Source: Streptomyces sp. WM4235 (GTDB taxonomy: Bacteria; Actinomycetota; Actinomycetes; Streptomycetales; Streptomycetaceae). From it: a stretch of DNA of 59,783 bases. The notes beneath the pieces are model-generated. The model saw nothing but the letters and a program-made list of their open reading frames with translations, was not told the DNA's origin and did no database searches. The position numbers were made by a program, and so were the translations under genes. The stretch is taken from positions 1 to 59,783 of the forward strand of contig NZ_LGDE01000338.1 of NCBI RefSeq assembly GCF_001279725.1. Direction: 5' to 3'. This document shows positions 1 to 8,427 of the stretch, piece after piece (position 1 is the first letter of the stretch; each line of letters opens with the position of its first letter).

Positions 1-1
1 C

Positions 2-121
2 CCGCAGACCGGTCCCGCCGACTCCGCCCTCGCGCTCGGCACCCTCGGAGCCACCGTGCTGCTCTCCGGCGCCGCCGGCGTGCTCTGGCTGACCCGGCGC
101 GGCCGGCAGGCCCGGTCCTGA
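2..121 (+). CDS. C-terminal end of a probable sortase-anchored surface protein (partial)
   Basis: Only the last 39 codons are inside the window. They read PQTG, then a hydrophobic stretch (about residues 9-31 of the fragment) and a short basic tail RRGRQARS before TGA. This is the layout of a cell-wall sorting signal: LPXTG-type motif, membrane segment, positive tail. The residue before PQTG is cut off by the window edge, so LPQTG is likely but not seen. The next gene starts 17 bases downstream on the same strand and also encodes an exported protein, so this is probably the first visible member of a surface-protein operon. No sortase gene is visible here. The body of the protein lies outside the window. 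Confidence 0.7.
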   Translation, partial: PQTGPADSALALGTLGATVLLSGAAGVLWLTRRGRQARS

Positions 122-138
122 ACGGAGCGGCCCCGCCC

Positions 139-1170
139 ATGCCCGCACCCCCCACCCCCCGGCGCCTCGGCCCGGCCGTCCGGCGCCTCGATCCCAAGCT
201 CCGGCGCCTCGGCCCGGCGCTGCTCGCCGGGGCCGCGCTGCTCCTCGGCGCGCCCGCCGCCGTCGCCGACGAGCCCGGCTGGACCGCCGAACCCGCCGCC
301 GGACGGTCCGCCGGCGCCGTACGCCCGTACTTCTACCTCGCCGGCACCTCCGGCAGCGTGCTGGAGGACCGCCTCGCCCTGACCAACACCACCGACCGGG
401 AACGCACCCTCACCCTGCGCGGCGCCGACGCCTACAACACCGCCGACGGGGCCCTCGCGGTACGCCCCGCCCGCCGGTCCACCGACGCCGGTTCCTGGCT
501 CAGCTTCGGCGCGAGCGCGACCGTGAGGATCCCGGCCCGCACCCGCGCCGTGGTCCCCTTCACCGTCTCCGTGCCACCCGCGACCCCGCCCGGCGACCAC
601 CCCGCCGCCATCGTCGCCACCGAGGCCGGCCACGAGGTCGGCGTACGCATCCACCTGCGCGTCGGCGGGCCCACCCTGGCCGCCCTCACCGTCGAGAACG
701 TCTCCGTACGCGGCAAGGGCGCGGCGACCCGCGTCACCTACACCCTCGTCAACCGGGGCAACGTGACCCTCGCCCCCGAACTCGCCCTCCACGCGCGCGG
801 CCGCTTCGGCGAGGTCCCGGGGCGCGCCGCCCACCCCCTGCCCGTGGAACTGCTGCCCGGCCGGCGCGTCGAACTCACCGAACCCTGGCCCGGCGCACCG
901 GTGTTCGACAAGGTCCGACTGAACCTCACCGTCACCGCCCCGGGCGGCGCACGGGCCACGGCCGGTGCCTCCGAATGGTTCGTGCCCTGGGGTCTCGCCG
1001 GCTGGACGGGCCTCGGGCTGCTCGCCCTCGGCGCGACCACCACCGCCGCGCTGCTCCTCGTACGCACGCGACGGACGCCCCGTGAGGAACCGCCGGAGCC
1101 GGCCGGGCCCGTACCGGGACAGGGGCAACCGACTTCGAAGGAACACGAGTTGACGGGAGCACCCAGGTGA
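139..1170 (+). CDS. Exported membrane-anchored protein with a DUF916 (WxL-interacting, peptidoglycan-binding) like domain
   Basis: 343 residues. Signal-peptide-like segment at about 25-43 ending APAAVADE, an extracellular Ig-like region at 60-275, one membrane helix at about 284-308 and a cytoplasmic Pro-rich tail. The stretch YLAGTSGSVLEDRLALTNTT followed by a DAYNTADGAL motif resembles the first strands of DUF916 domains. Family role, if correct: an envelope protein that binds peptidoglycan or helps display partner proteins; the partner is inferred, not seen. The N-terminus has an odd repeat (RRLGPAVRRLDPKLRRLGPA) matched by repeated cggcgcctcg in the DNA, so the true start could be internal. 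It overlaps the next gene by 4 bases (GTGA), which indicates translational coupling. Confidence 0.75.
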   Translation: MPAPPTPRRLGPAVRRLDPKLRRLGPALLAGAALLLGAPAAVADEPGWTAEPAAGRSAGAVRPYFYLAGTSGSVLEDRLALTNTTDRERTLTLRGADAYNTADGALAVRPARRSTDAGSWLSFGASATVRIPARTRAVVPFTVSVPPATPPGDHPAAIVATEAGHEVGVRIHLRVGGPTLAALTVENVSVRGKGAATRVTYTLVNRGNVTLAPELALHARGRFGEVPGRAAHPLPVELLPGRRVELTEPWPGAPVFDKVRLNLTVTAPGGARATAGASEWFVPWGLAGWTGLGLLALGATTTAALLLVRTRRTPREEPPEPAGPVPGQGQPTSKEHELTGAPR

Positions 1171-2354
1171 GCACCCAGGTGAGCGCCAAGGTCGGCGGGA
1201 CGGGCGGGACCCCCGTCGCCTCGGGGTGGTCGGCGGTGTCGGCCCTCGTGGTCTCGGTCCTGGCCCTGGTGTCCCTGGCCCTGTTCCCGGCGGCCCCGGT
1301 CGCGGCCGCGGAGGCCAAGCCGACGGTGGCGCTCTCCCTCCAGGAGGTCGCCAAGGGCACCGGGATCACGGTCACCGGCGCCGGCTGGCGGGCCAAGACC
1401 ATGGTGATGCTGTTGGTCTGCGGGCAGAACATGATCGGCGGCACCAACAGTTGCGCGAACGCCGACGGCGTCGCCGTCGCGGTCGCCGACGACGGGCGGT
1501 TCACCGCCCAACTCCCCGTCGTGGAACCGCCCAAGCCCTGCCCCTGCGTGGTGAACGTGACGTCCGTCAACGGGGACCAGTCCACCGTCGCCGCACCGCT
1601 GAAGATCACCGACCATCCGGTGGCCGAACTGCCCACCGACTCCGGTACGGCCCGTCTCGCGGTGCTGACGGGGGTCCGACTGGAGGGCGACGACGGGGTC
1701 CTGACCTGGTTCGGCGCCCCGCCCACCCGGAAGTTCACCGTCATCGTCGGAAACCTGGGCTCCGCCCCCGTCACCGACCCGGTCTTCCAACTCGGGACCG
1801 CCCACGGGGTGTTCGCCCCGCTGTGGGAGGAGGCCCGGTGGAAGGGCACCGTCCCGCCCGGCGGCAAGGCGGAGATCCGCCTGGACACCACCCTGTCGGC
1901 GGGAGCCCACGGCGACTACACCGTCTCCCTCAAGTACGGGGACAAGGTCCTGGCCACGCAGCCGTGGGGCGTGGACCGCCCGTACGGGGTCCTGCTGTTC
2001 TGGGGCCTGCTCCTGCTGGTCGTGCCCGCCGCCGTCTTCCGCGTCGGCATGGCCGTCGTCGACCGGGTCCGACCGCGCGGGACCCCGACCGGCGGTCGCC
2101 ACCGGGGCGCCAAGGCCCTGGAGGCGGCGGCGTCGGCGGTGACGGCCCGACTGCCACGGATCCCGGCCGTACGCGGATCCCCGCCCGCGCCGCCCGCCGC
2201 CGACACCCCGGCGGCCTCCCCCCAGACGACCACGGCGGTCCTGCCGTGGTTCACCCCGGACAGCGCGCCGGGACCCGGAGCACCACCAGGCCCACCTGCC
2301 CCACAGGCGTCCGCACCGTCTGAGAACCGTCCGACAACGAAGGGACATTCGTGA
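1167..2354 (+). CDS. Secreted-domain membrane protein with a neocarzinostatin-like N-terminal domain
   Basis: 395 residues, GTG start overlapping the upstream stop. Signal/anchor helix at about 22-48, extracellular part 50-270, membrane helix 272-293, then a long Pro/Ala-rich cytoplasmic tail. Residues 51-148 (KPTVALSLQEVAKGTGITVT, then a MLLVCGQ segment) carry two close cysteine pairs (85/96 and 125/127), recalling the Ig fold with two disulfides of neocarzinostatin/macromomycin apoproteins. A second beta-rich domain (about 188-265) resembles CARDB/DUF11 repeats. I infer an envelope display protein, not an antibiotic carrier. It overlaps the next gene by 4 bases (GTGA at 2351), so 139, 1167 and 2351 form a coupled operon. 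Confidence 0.7.
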   Translation: MSTQVSAKVGGTGGTPVASGWSAVSALVVSVLALVSLALFPAAPVAAAEAKPTVALSLQEVAKGTGITVTGAGWRAKTMVMLLVCGQNMIGGTNSCANADGVAVAVADDGRFTAQLPVVEPPKPCPCVVNVTSVNGDQSTVAAPLKITDHPVAELPTDSGTARLAVLTGVRLEGDDGVLTWFGAPPTRKFTVIVGNLGSAPVTDPVFQLGTAHGVFAPLWEEARWKGTVPPGGKAEIRLDTTLSAGAHGDYTVSLKYGDKVLATQPWGVDRPYGVLLFWGLLLLVVPAAVFRVGMAVVDRVRPRGTPTGGRHRGAKALEAAASAVTARLPRIPAVRGSPPAPPAADTPAASPQTTTAVLPWFTPDSAPGPGAPPGPPAPQASAPSENRPTTKGHS

Positions 2355-3721
2355 AGACCCAACGGAGGGTGAGCGCGGCGGCTGTCGTGCTGCTGTTCGG
2401 CGGCGCGGGCATCCTGGCGGCGGTCGCCCCCGCCCAGGCGGCCGACGCCACGTTCAAGGTGAAGTGCGTACCGCCCGCCGGCGGCGGCGCCCCGGTGGAG
2501 GGAGAGACCACCGCTAAGATCAGCGCGCCCGCGACGGCCAAGGTCGGCGACGAGGTCGACGTGTCGTGGGAGACGGTCAAGCCCGCCTCCAACAACACGG
2601 ACCTGATGGTGATCCCCAAGGACTCCGTGGTGCCCACCGGCTGGTTCACGGTGAGCGGCGGCGGGGCCGAGCTGAAGGTCGTCGGGGAGAAGAAGAACCC
2701 GGAGATCCCGAAGAAGGCCCCGATGGTCATGTCGACCATGAAGGGCAAGCTCAAGCTCACCAAGGCGGGGAAGATCACCCTGACGCCCGGCCGGTACGAG
2801 GTCGCCGTCTCCTTCCCCTTCGGAACCTTCGTCACCAAGTGCGCCCCCGTGGGCACCGTGACGGGCGGGACCACCATCGACGTCTCCGCCGGCTCCACGG
2901 GCGGGACGACGGGAGGCGCGACCACCGGCGGCGCGACCACCGGCGGCGCGACGACGGGAGGTGCCACGACGGGAGGTGCCACGACCGGCGGGGCCACGAC
3001 CGGCGGGGCCACCACCGGCGGGGCGACGACCGGCGGGGCCACCACCGGCTCCACCACGGGCGGCGGCGGCGGTCAGACCGACTTCCCGGGCAAGGCCGTC
3101 GAGGTCGCCTTCGACTGCGGCCCGGTCGTCCCCGGCGGCATCAAGACCCCGGTCACCGTCAACGCAAAGAAGAACGGCGGCGCCTACGACCTGACGGTCA
3201 AGACCGCCAAGGGCGCGATGGCCGCGCCCATGGCCCTGCCCGCCGGCGCCCTCAAGCCCTCGATGAACGTCAAGCTCGGCGGCGCCGACACCGGCACGGT
3301 CAAGGTCTCCGGCCCGGCCAACGCCGAGCCGATCCCCGACAAGGCCCCCGTCAGCCTCAGCGACATGACCGGCACCTACAAGCCCGGCAAGACCGGGAAG
3401 GTGACGTTGACCCCCGACCAACTGACGATCGACGTCACCATGGCACCGGGCTCCACGCCCATCAACGTGCCCTGCAAGGCCACCAGCAGCGCCGTCTCGC
3501 TGGAACTGGACACCACCGCCCAGGCCGGCGGCTCCGGCTCACCGTCCTCCACCGGCAGCACGAGCGCGGGCACGCCCTCGGGTTCGGGCGGCCTCGCCGA
3601 GACCGGCGCGCAGGACGACGGCGGCATCAAGGCCCTGGCCCTGGTCGCCGGCACGGTGATCCTGCTCGGCGGGGCGGTCTTCACCTTCACCCCGTGGCGC
3701 CGCCTGCGCGGCACCCGGTAG
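2351..3721 (+). CDS. LAXTG-type (class E) sortase substrate with a GGATT repeat
   Basis: 456 residues. Signal peptide 1-30 (cleavage after AQAADA), beta-rich domain to about 180, a low-complexity (GGATT)9 linker at about residues 188-232, a second domain with the same logic (paired phrases VTVNAKKNGG, KVTLTP), a Gly/Ser linker, then LAETG at 415-419, a membrane helix and the tail RRLRGTR. LAXTG is the motif known for Streptomyces class E sortases, which anchor long chaplins, so this is a likely wall-anchored protein. The two halves look like diverged copies of one domain (CAPVGTV and CGPVVPGG, KITLTPGR and KVTLTPDQ). GTG start overlapping the previous gene; it ends the operon before a strong terminator. 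Confidence 0.8.
   Translation: MKTQRRVSAAAVVLLFGGAGILAAVAPAQAADATFKVKCVPPAGGGAPVEGETTAKISAPATAKVGDEVDVSWETVKPASNNTDLMVIPKDSVVPTGWFTVSGGGAELKVVGEKKNPEIPKKAPMVMSTMKGKLKLTKAGKITLTPGRYEVAVSFPFGTFVTKCAPVGTVTGGTTIDVSAGSTGGTTGGATTGGATTGGATTGGATTGGATTGGATTGGATTGGATTGGATTGSTTGGGGGQTDFPGKAVEVAFDCGPVVPGGIKTPVTVNAKKNGGAYDLTVKTAKGAMAAPMALPAGALKPSMNVKLGGADTGTVKVSGPANAEPIPDKAPVSLSDMTGTYKPGKTGKVTLTPDQLTIDVTMAPGSTPINVPCKATSSAVSLELDTTAQAGGSGSPSSTGSTSAGTPSGSGGLAETGAQDDGGIKALALVAGTVILLGGAVFTFTPWRRLRGTR
2912..3046 (+). repeat. Nine tandem 15-bp units encoding GGATT
   Basis: In-frame tandem repeat inside the surface protein; unit codons vary at third positions (for example ggaggcgcgaccacc and ggcggggccacgacc), while the peptide GGATT is kept nine times. 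Synonymous drift with a constant peptide indicates selection on the protein linker. Flanking units GGTT and GSTT are variants. Confidence 0.9.
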
Positions 3722-3734
3722 CAGCGGGAAAGCG

Positions 3735-3770
3735 AACGGCCCGGCACACCTCGCGGTGTGCCGGGCCGTT
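3735..3770. terminator. Bidirectional terminator between convergent genes
   Basis: Perfect 16-bp inverted repeat (3735-3750 and 3755-3770) around a tcgc loop; outer bases AACGGC/GCCGTT. It sits between the + strand surface operon and the - strand peptide transporter, so it can serve both. Confidence 0.85.
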
Positions 3771-3793
3771 CCACGTGCGGGGGTGGGGACGTG

Positions 3794-5320
3794 TCAGCGC
3801 ACGTCGCCCATGAGCGCCTTGACCTTCTTGCGGTACATGAAGACCGCGATGCCCGCCAAGGCGGCGAGGGTGGCCTCGATGGCCACGGCACCGGTGCCGT
3901 TGAGGTTCACGCCGAACACGGCCGGGTCGGACAGCAGACTGGTGATGGAGTCACCGGCGGTGACGGCCAGGAACCACACGCCCATCATCTGCGAGGCGTA
4001 CTTGGCCGGGGCCATCTTCGTGGTGACCGAGAGGCCGACCGGGGAGAGGCACAGCTCGCCCACCGTGTGGATCAGGTAGATGCCCACCAGCCACATCGGG
4101 CTCACGGACTGGCCGCTCGCGGCCATGCCGAGCGGAATCAGGAAGAAGAAGAACGAGACGGCGATGATGAACAGGGCCATCGCGAACTTGCCGACCGTGG
4201 ACGGCTCCTTGCCCTTGCGGTTCAGCCACATCCAGATCCAGGCCATGACCGGGGCCAGGCACATGATGAACAGCGGGTTCAGCGACTGGTACCAGGACGA
4301 CGGGAACTCGAAGCCGAGCAGTGAGCCGGAGGCCTTGGTCTCACCGAACGACTGGACCGTCGAGGCACCCTGGTCGTAGATCATCCAGAAGGCGGCGGCG
4401 GCCACGAAGAACCAGATGTAGCCGGTCATCTTCGACTGCTCGCCCGCGCTGAGGTCCTTGTCCCGCTTGATGCGCAGCAGGACGAAGGTCGGGACGATCA
4501 GACCGATCAGGGTGAGCGGGATGGTCGCCCAGGCCTTGGTGAACATGCCGGCGAGACCGACGGCGGTGTAGAAGACGCCCACGATCGCGACACAGAGGGC
4601 GACCTTGCGCAGCCACGAGGTCCGCTCCTCGGCCGACAGCGGCTTCGGGACGACGGAACTCACGGGGTTCAGGTTCTTGCTGCCCAGCAGGAAGACGACC
4701 AGGCCGATGCCCATGCCGACCGCGGCCATCGCGAAGCCGAGGTGCCAGTTGACCTTCTGGCCGACGGTGCCGATGGCCAGCGGGGCGAAGAACGCGCCCG
4801 CGTTGATGCCCATGTAGAAGATGGTGAAGCCACCGTCACGGCGCGGGTCCTTCGCGTCCGTGTACAGCTGCCCGACCATCGTCGAGATGTTGGCCTTCAG
4901 CAGGCCCGAGCCGATGGCCACCAGCGCCAGACCGGCGTAGAAGGTCGTGTGACCGGGGAGAGCCAGGATCACGTGGCCGGCCATGATGGTCACGGCCGCG
5001 ATGGTCACGGTCTTGCGGGGACCCCAGACGCGGTCGCCCAGCCAGCCGCCGGGCATGGCCAGCAGATAGACCATGGAGACGTAGATGGAGAAGATGGCGA
5101 TCGCCGTCTTCTCGTCCATCCCTATGCCGCCGCCCAGGCCGCCTTCCTTGGCATCCGGGCCACCCGAGAGCAGGTAGACGAGGAGCAGGGCCTTCATGCC
5201 GTAGAAGCTGAACCGCTCCCACATCTCGGTCATGAAGAGAGTGGCCAAGCCACGGGGGTGGCCGAAGAAGGTCTTCTCGGAGGACGTATCCGCCGAGTCC
5301 TTCGTCAGGCTGGAAGCCAT
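3794..5320 (-). CDS. Proton-dependent oligopeptide transporter (POT/PTR family)
   Basis: 508 residues. Import of di-/tripeptides across the membrane driven by protons (family knowledge). Visible POT marks: MTEMWERFSFYGMKALLLVY near the N-terminus (ExxERF), GGWLGDRVWGPRKT (loop 2-3) and FTIFYMGINAGAF (PTR2 signature), with 12 or more hydrophobic helices. I chose the ATG at 5320 because AAGGA lies 8 bases before it and the protein then starts MASSLTKD; the open frame runs 100 codons further upstream but that part is Arg/Pro-rich with no family similarity. Single-gene unit, divergent from the response regulator 500 bases away. Confidence 0.9.
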   Translation of the reverse strand: MASSLTKDSADTSSEKTFFGHPRGLATLFMTEMWERFSFYGMKALLLVYLLSGGPDAKEGGLGGGIGMDEKTAIAIFSIYVSMVYLLAMPGGWLGDRVWGPRKTVTIAAVTIMAGHVILALPGHTTFYAGLALVAIGSGLLKANISTMVGQLYTDAKDPRRDGGFTIFYMGINAGAFFAPLAIGTVGQKVNWHLGFAMAAVGMGIGLVVFLLGSKNLNPVSSVVPKPLSAEERTSWLRKVALCVAIVGVFYTAVGLAGMFTKAWATIPLTLIGLIVPTFVLLRIKRDKDLSAGEQSKMTGYIWFFVAAAAFWMIYDQGASTVQSFGETKASGSLLGFEFPSSWYQSLNPLFIMCLAPVMAWIWMWLNRKGKEPSTVGKFAMALFIIAVSFFFFLIPLGMAASGQSVSPMWLVGIYLIHTVGELCLSPVGLSVTTKMAPAKYASQMMGVWFLAVTAGDSITSLLSDPAVFGVNLNGTGAVAIEATLAALAGIAVFMYRKKVKALMGDVR

Positions 5321-5763
5321 GGTCGATCCTTGCTTGCTCGGGACGCGTGGCTTTGTGAGCTCATCGGCGCCCGGTGGGGGGTGGCCAGCACCGGCGACGG
5401 AAGTCCCACCCCACGCCCGGGGGTCTCGCCCCACGGGGTGGGGGGCGAAGGAACATCGGTCACCGGGATCCACGCCCTTCGCGCACGTTCGCGCGCAGGG
5501 CCCGGCCCACAGGTCATTCACGGTCATCCGGGTCGGACAGGACGGTCCGTCACACGAACGTGTGCGAGACCGCCGATCCGCCCGGAACAGAATCGAAGAC
5601 CCCTGGCCGCAATTCGGCACAAAGGTCCCCTGGGTAGTGCATCAGGCGTCTCGCCACCATACGACACGACACTGAGGGATATGGAAGGACTTGAGAGATG
5701 GATCACAGGTTTGTAGGGAACCGTTCGGCCATATTCGAAGGCCGTAAGTCCCTCGTATACCCA

Positions 5764-5781
5764 GATAGAGAGGGCTCTATC
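5764..5781. promoter_or_regulatory. Candidate operator dyad before the two-component genes
   Basis: Perfect 7-4-7 inverted repeat, GATAGAG / CTCTATC, 31 bases before the -10 box of the response regulator gene. Position fits an autoregulatory or repressor site; the bound protein is unknown. Confidence 0.35.
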
Positions 5782-5811
5782 GGCGTGCCACTCCTTTGAC
5801 CCCGTGCGGAC

Positions 5812-5817
5812 TACCAT
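5812..5817 (+). promoter_or_regulatory. -10 box (TACCAT) for a probably leaderless response regulator mRNA
   Basis: TACCAT ends 7 bases before the ATG at 5825 and there is no Shine-Dalgarno sequence between, so transcription would start at or next to the A of ATG. Confidence 0.45.
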
Positions 5818-5824
5818 CACCCAC

Positions 5825-6502
5825 ATGACGCGTGTACTGCTCGCCGAGGACGACGCATCCATCTCGGAACCCCTGGCCCGCGCCCTGCGCCGGGAGGGCT
5901 ACGAGGTCGAGGTCCGGGAGGACGGCCCCACCGCCCTGGACGCGGGACTGCAGGGCGGCGTCGACCTCGTCGTCCTGGACCTCGGGCTCCCCGGAATGGA
6001 CGGCCTGGAAGTGGCCCGGCGGCTGCGGGCCGAGGGACACGGGTTCCCGATCCTCGTGCTCACCGCCCGCGCCGACGAGGTCGACACGGTCGTCGGCCTG
6101 GACGCCGGCGCCGACGACTACGTGACCAAGCCGTTCCGGCTCGCCGAACTGCTGGCCCGGGTACGGGCCCTGCTGCGCCGCGGCGCCACGGAGGCCTCCC
6201 AGCCGCCCGCCACCCACGGCGTGCGGATCGACGTCGAGTCGCACCGCGCCTGGATGGGCGAGGAGGAGCTCCAGCTCACCGCGAAGGAGTTCGACCTCCT
6301 GCGCGTCCTCGTCCGGGACGCCGGTCGGGTCGTCACCCGCGACCAGTTGATGCGCGAGGTGTGGGACACCACCTGGTGGTCCTCCACCAAGACCCTCGAC
6401 ATGCACATCTCCTGGCTGCGCAAGAAGCTCGGCGACGACGCGGCCAACCCCCGTTACATCGCCACCGTCCGGGGCGTCGGCTTCCGCTTCGAGAAGAGCT
6501 AG
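5825..6502 (+). CDS. OmpR/PhoB-family response regulator
   Basis: 225 residues. Receiver domain 1-120: acidic pair D9/D10, phospho-acceptor D52 in VVLDLGLPGMDG, T80 and K102 (VTKPF). Winged-helix DNA-binding domain 130-222 with LTAKEFDLLRVL and the ending RYIATVRGVGFRFEKS. It is paired with the histidine kinase 13 bases downstream. A GTG at 5804 would add seven residues (MRTTITH), but MTRVLLAEDD is the usual family start and a TACCAT box lies just before it. Targets are unknown. Confidence 0.92.
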   Translation: MTRVLLAEDDASISEPLARALRREGYEVEVREDGPTALDAGLQGGVDLVVLDLGLPGMDGLEVARRLRAEGHGFPILVLTARADEVDTVVGLDAGADDYVTKPFRLAELLARVRALLRRGATEASQPPATHGVRIDVESHRAWMGEEELQLTAKEFDLLRVLVRDAGRVVTRDQLMREVWDTTWWSSTKTLDMHISWLRKKLGDDAANPRYIATVRGVGFRFEKS

Positions 6503-6515
6503 TACTTACTGAGTC

Positions 6516-7784
6516 ATGCGCCGCCGCCTGATCAACTCCACGCTCGCCGTGGTGCTCGTCGTGATCGCCGTGTTCGGGGTCTCCCTGGTCATCGTCGAGA
6601 CCCGGACCATCACCAGCAGCGCCCAGGACCGCATCGGGTCCGAGGCGCTGCGCCTGGTGGGCATCGTCGAGTCGAACGTCCTGGAGAACAAGCCGATCAA
6701 CCCCGCGGCGCTCGCCGAGCAACTGGACGTCGGCAAGTACGCCCGCATCACCGTCCCGGGGCAGGCGCCCGTCGAGGTCGGCGATCCCATCGACGAGAGC
6801 GTCATCCGGGGCACCGCCCACGGCGAGCAGGGCGAGGAAGTGGTCGTCGAGGCCACCCGCTCGACGGTCACCCGGGAGGTCGGCCGCACCCTGGCCGTGG
6901 TCGGCGCGGTGGCGCTGCTGGCGGTCGTGGCGGCCGTACTGCTCGCCGTACGCCAGGCCAACCGGCTGGCCTCCCCGCTCACCGACCTCGCGGAGACGGC
7001 GGAACGGCTGGGGTCCGGGGATCCGCGGCCCCGCCACAAGCGGTACGGGGTTCCCGAGCTCGACCGGGTCGCGGACGTGCTGGACTCCAGCGCGGAGCGG
7101 ATCGCACGGATGCTGACGGCGGAGCGGCGGCTCGCCGCGGACGCCTCGCACCAGTTGAGGACGCCGCTGACGGCCCTGTCGATGCGGCTGGAGGAGATCA
7201 CGGTCACCGACGACCTGGAGACCGTGCGGGACGAGGCGACGATCGCCCTCACCCAGGTGGAGCGGCTCACGGACGTGGTCGAGCGGCTGCTGACGAACTC
7301 GCGGGACCCGCGGACCGGCTCGGCGGTCCCGTTCGACCTGGACGAGGTCGTCAAACAACAGGTCGAGGAGTGGCGGCCGGCCTACCGCAGCGCCGGGCGG
7401 GCCATCGTGCGCTCGGGGAAGACGGGCATGCGGGCCGTGGGCACCCCCGGCGCGGTCTCGCAGGTGCTGGCCACCCTCGTGGAGAACGCGCTCATGCACG
7501 GCGGCGGCACGGTCGCCCTGCGTACCCGGGTGACCGGCAACCAGGCGGTGCTGGAGGTCACGGACGAGGGCCCCGGCGTCCCGCCGGACCTCGGCAACCG
7601 GATCTTCGAGCGGGCCATCAGTGGCCGGAACTCCACCGGTATCGGCCTGGCGGTCGCGCGCGACCTCGCGGAGGCCGACGGCGGACGCCTGGAGCTGCTG
7701 CAGACCCAGCCGCCGGTGTTCGCGCTGTTCCTCAGCCGCACCGCGCCGGAGCGCGCGGAAGACCCCGAGCCGATGGTGCGTTGA
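6516..7784 (+). CDS. Sensor histidine kinase partner of the response regulator
   Basis: 422 residues. Membrane helix about 7-27, extracytoplasmic sensor loop 30-123, second helix about 125-145, HAMP region, then HisKA with H212 in ADASHQLRTPLTALS, N box LVENALMHGG, G1 VTDEGPGVP and G2 STGIGLAVARDLAEADGG. All catalytic elements for autophosphorylation are present. The sensor loop is short (about 95 residues) and gives no clue to the signal. Co-transcribed with the regulator gene; no terminator lies between them. Confidence 0.92.
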   Translation: MRRRLINSTLAVVLVVIAVFGVSLVIVETRTITSSAQDRIGSEALRLVGIVESNVLENKPINPAALAEQLDVGKYARITVPGQAPVEVGDPIDESVIRGTAHGEQGEEVVVEATRSTVTREVGRTLAVVGAVALLAVVAAVLLAVRQANRLASPLTDLAETAERLGSGDPRPRHKRYGVPELDRVADVLDSSAERIARMLTAERRLAADASHQLRTPLTALSMRLEEITVTDDLETVRDEATIALTQVERLTDVVERLLTNSRDPRTGSAVPFDLDEVVKQQVEEWRPAYRSAGRAIVRSGKTGMRAVGTPGAVSQVLATLVENALMHGGGTVALRTRVTGNQAVLEVTDEGPGVPPDLGNRIFERAISGRNSTGIGLAVARDLAEADGGRLELLQTQPPVFALFLSRTAPERAEDPEPMVR

Positions 7785-7842
7785 GCCGACGGTGCGCCGA
7801 GCCGGGCCGCGGGACGAGGGTGGCCCGGATCGGGCGACCGGT

Positions 7843-8427
7843 CTACTGGGCGGCGGACTCGTGCGCCAGAGGGACGACCGGCGTGACCGGGACCACCGAG
7901 GCGGCCGGGGCTTCCGGCTCGGACGCGTGGCGTTCCCGCTGCTCGACGACGGCCCCGGCCGCCGGGGGCCGGCTCGCGGGCAGGGCCTTGAAGACCCAGG
8001 TGCGGTAGGACCAGAAGCGGAAGACGGTGGCGACGCCGATGCCGGCGAACTTGAAGACGTTCGTGGCCAGCCTGCCGTCCATGCCCAGGCCGTAGGTCCC
8101 CGCGTAGAGCACGCCGCTCTCGATGACCAGGCCGATCGCGCTGAAGAGGGCGAACAGGGGCAGCTCGCGGGTCGGGGGCCGGCTGCCGTCGCCGCCGGAC
8201 CGGTCCCGGTAGGTGAAGAAGCGGAAACCGATGTAGTTCGTGCCGATGGCCACCACGATGGCTATCACGCTCGCCCGGACCACCTGGAGGTCGGTGGTCG
8301 CCCGCAACAGGTTGAAGACACCCAGGTTGACCAGGACACCGACTCCGCCGACGGCCCCGAATCTGGCGGCCTCCCGTGCCAGGCCGCGCAGGCGTTCGAG
8401 GGCGGATCCGTTCTTCGGCGTGCTCAT
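7843..8427 (-). CDS. GtrA-family membrane protein
   Basis: 194 residues from the ATG at 8427. Four hydrophobic helices with the GtrA phrases REAARFGAVGGVGVLVNLGV, GTNYIGFRFFTYRDR, and FWSYRTWVF near the end; the cytoplasmic C-terminal tail is Ala/Pro/Glu-rich. GtrA proteins act in transfer of lipid-linked sugars across the membrane or in cell-wall polysaccharide modification. The frame stays open 35 codons upstream, but that part (GDGHGDGYGDGQHGHD) is translated low-complexity DNA, so the internal ATG is preferred. Divergent from purK. Confidence 0.85.
   Translation of the reverse strand: MSTPKNGSALERLRGLAREAARFGAVGGVGVLVNLGVFNLLRATTDLQVVRASVIAIVVAIGTNYIGFRFFTYRDRSGGDGSRPPTRELPLFALFSAIGLVIESGVLYAGTYGLGMDGRLATNVFKFAGIGVATVFRFWSYRTWVFKALPASRPPAAGAVVEQRERHASEPEAPAASVVPVTPVVPLAHESAAQ

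Larger units (their letters stand above)
5321..5824. other. Intergenic region between peptide transporter and response regulator
   Basis: Non-coding stretch of about 500 bases holding the control regions of two divergent genes. I see two short dyads: CACACG-aa-CGTGTG at 5551-5564 (nearer the transporter) and GATAGAG-aggg-CTCTATC at 5764-5781 (nearer the regulator). The right half (5640-5800) is clearly richer in A/T than the rest. Open frames crossing it lack plausible starts or codon usage. Confidence 0.5.

Noticed and set aside
738..2348. Long - strand open frame (536 codons) opposite the surface-protein genes
   Set aside because: It is the antisense of coding DNA with biased third positions; its Arg/Gly-rich translation has no domain.
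2912..3046. CRISPR-like array
   Set aside because: Units are contiguous, in frame and without spacers; it is a protein repeat.
5321..5620. N-terminal extension of the peptide transporter
   Set aside because: Low-complexity, no transporter similarity; the ATG at 5320 has a good ribosome binding site.
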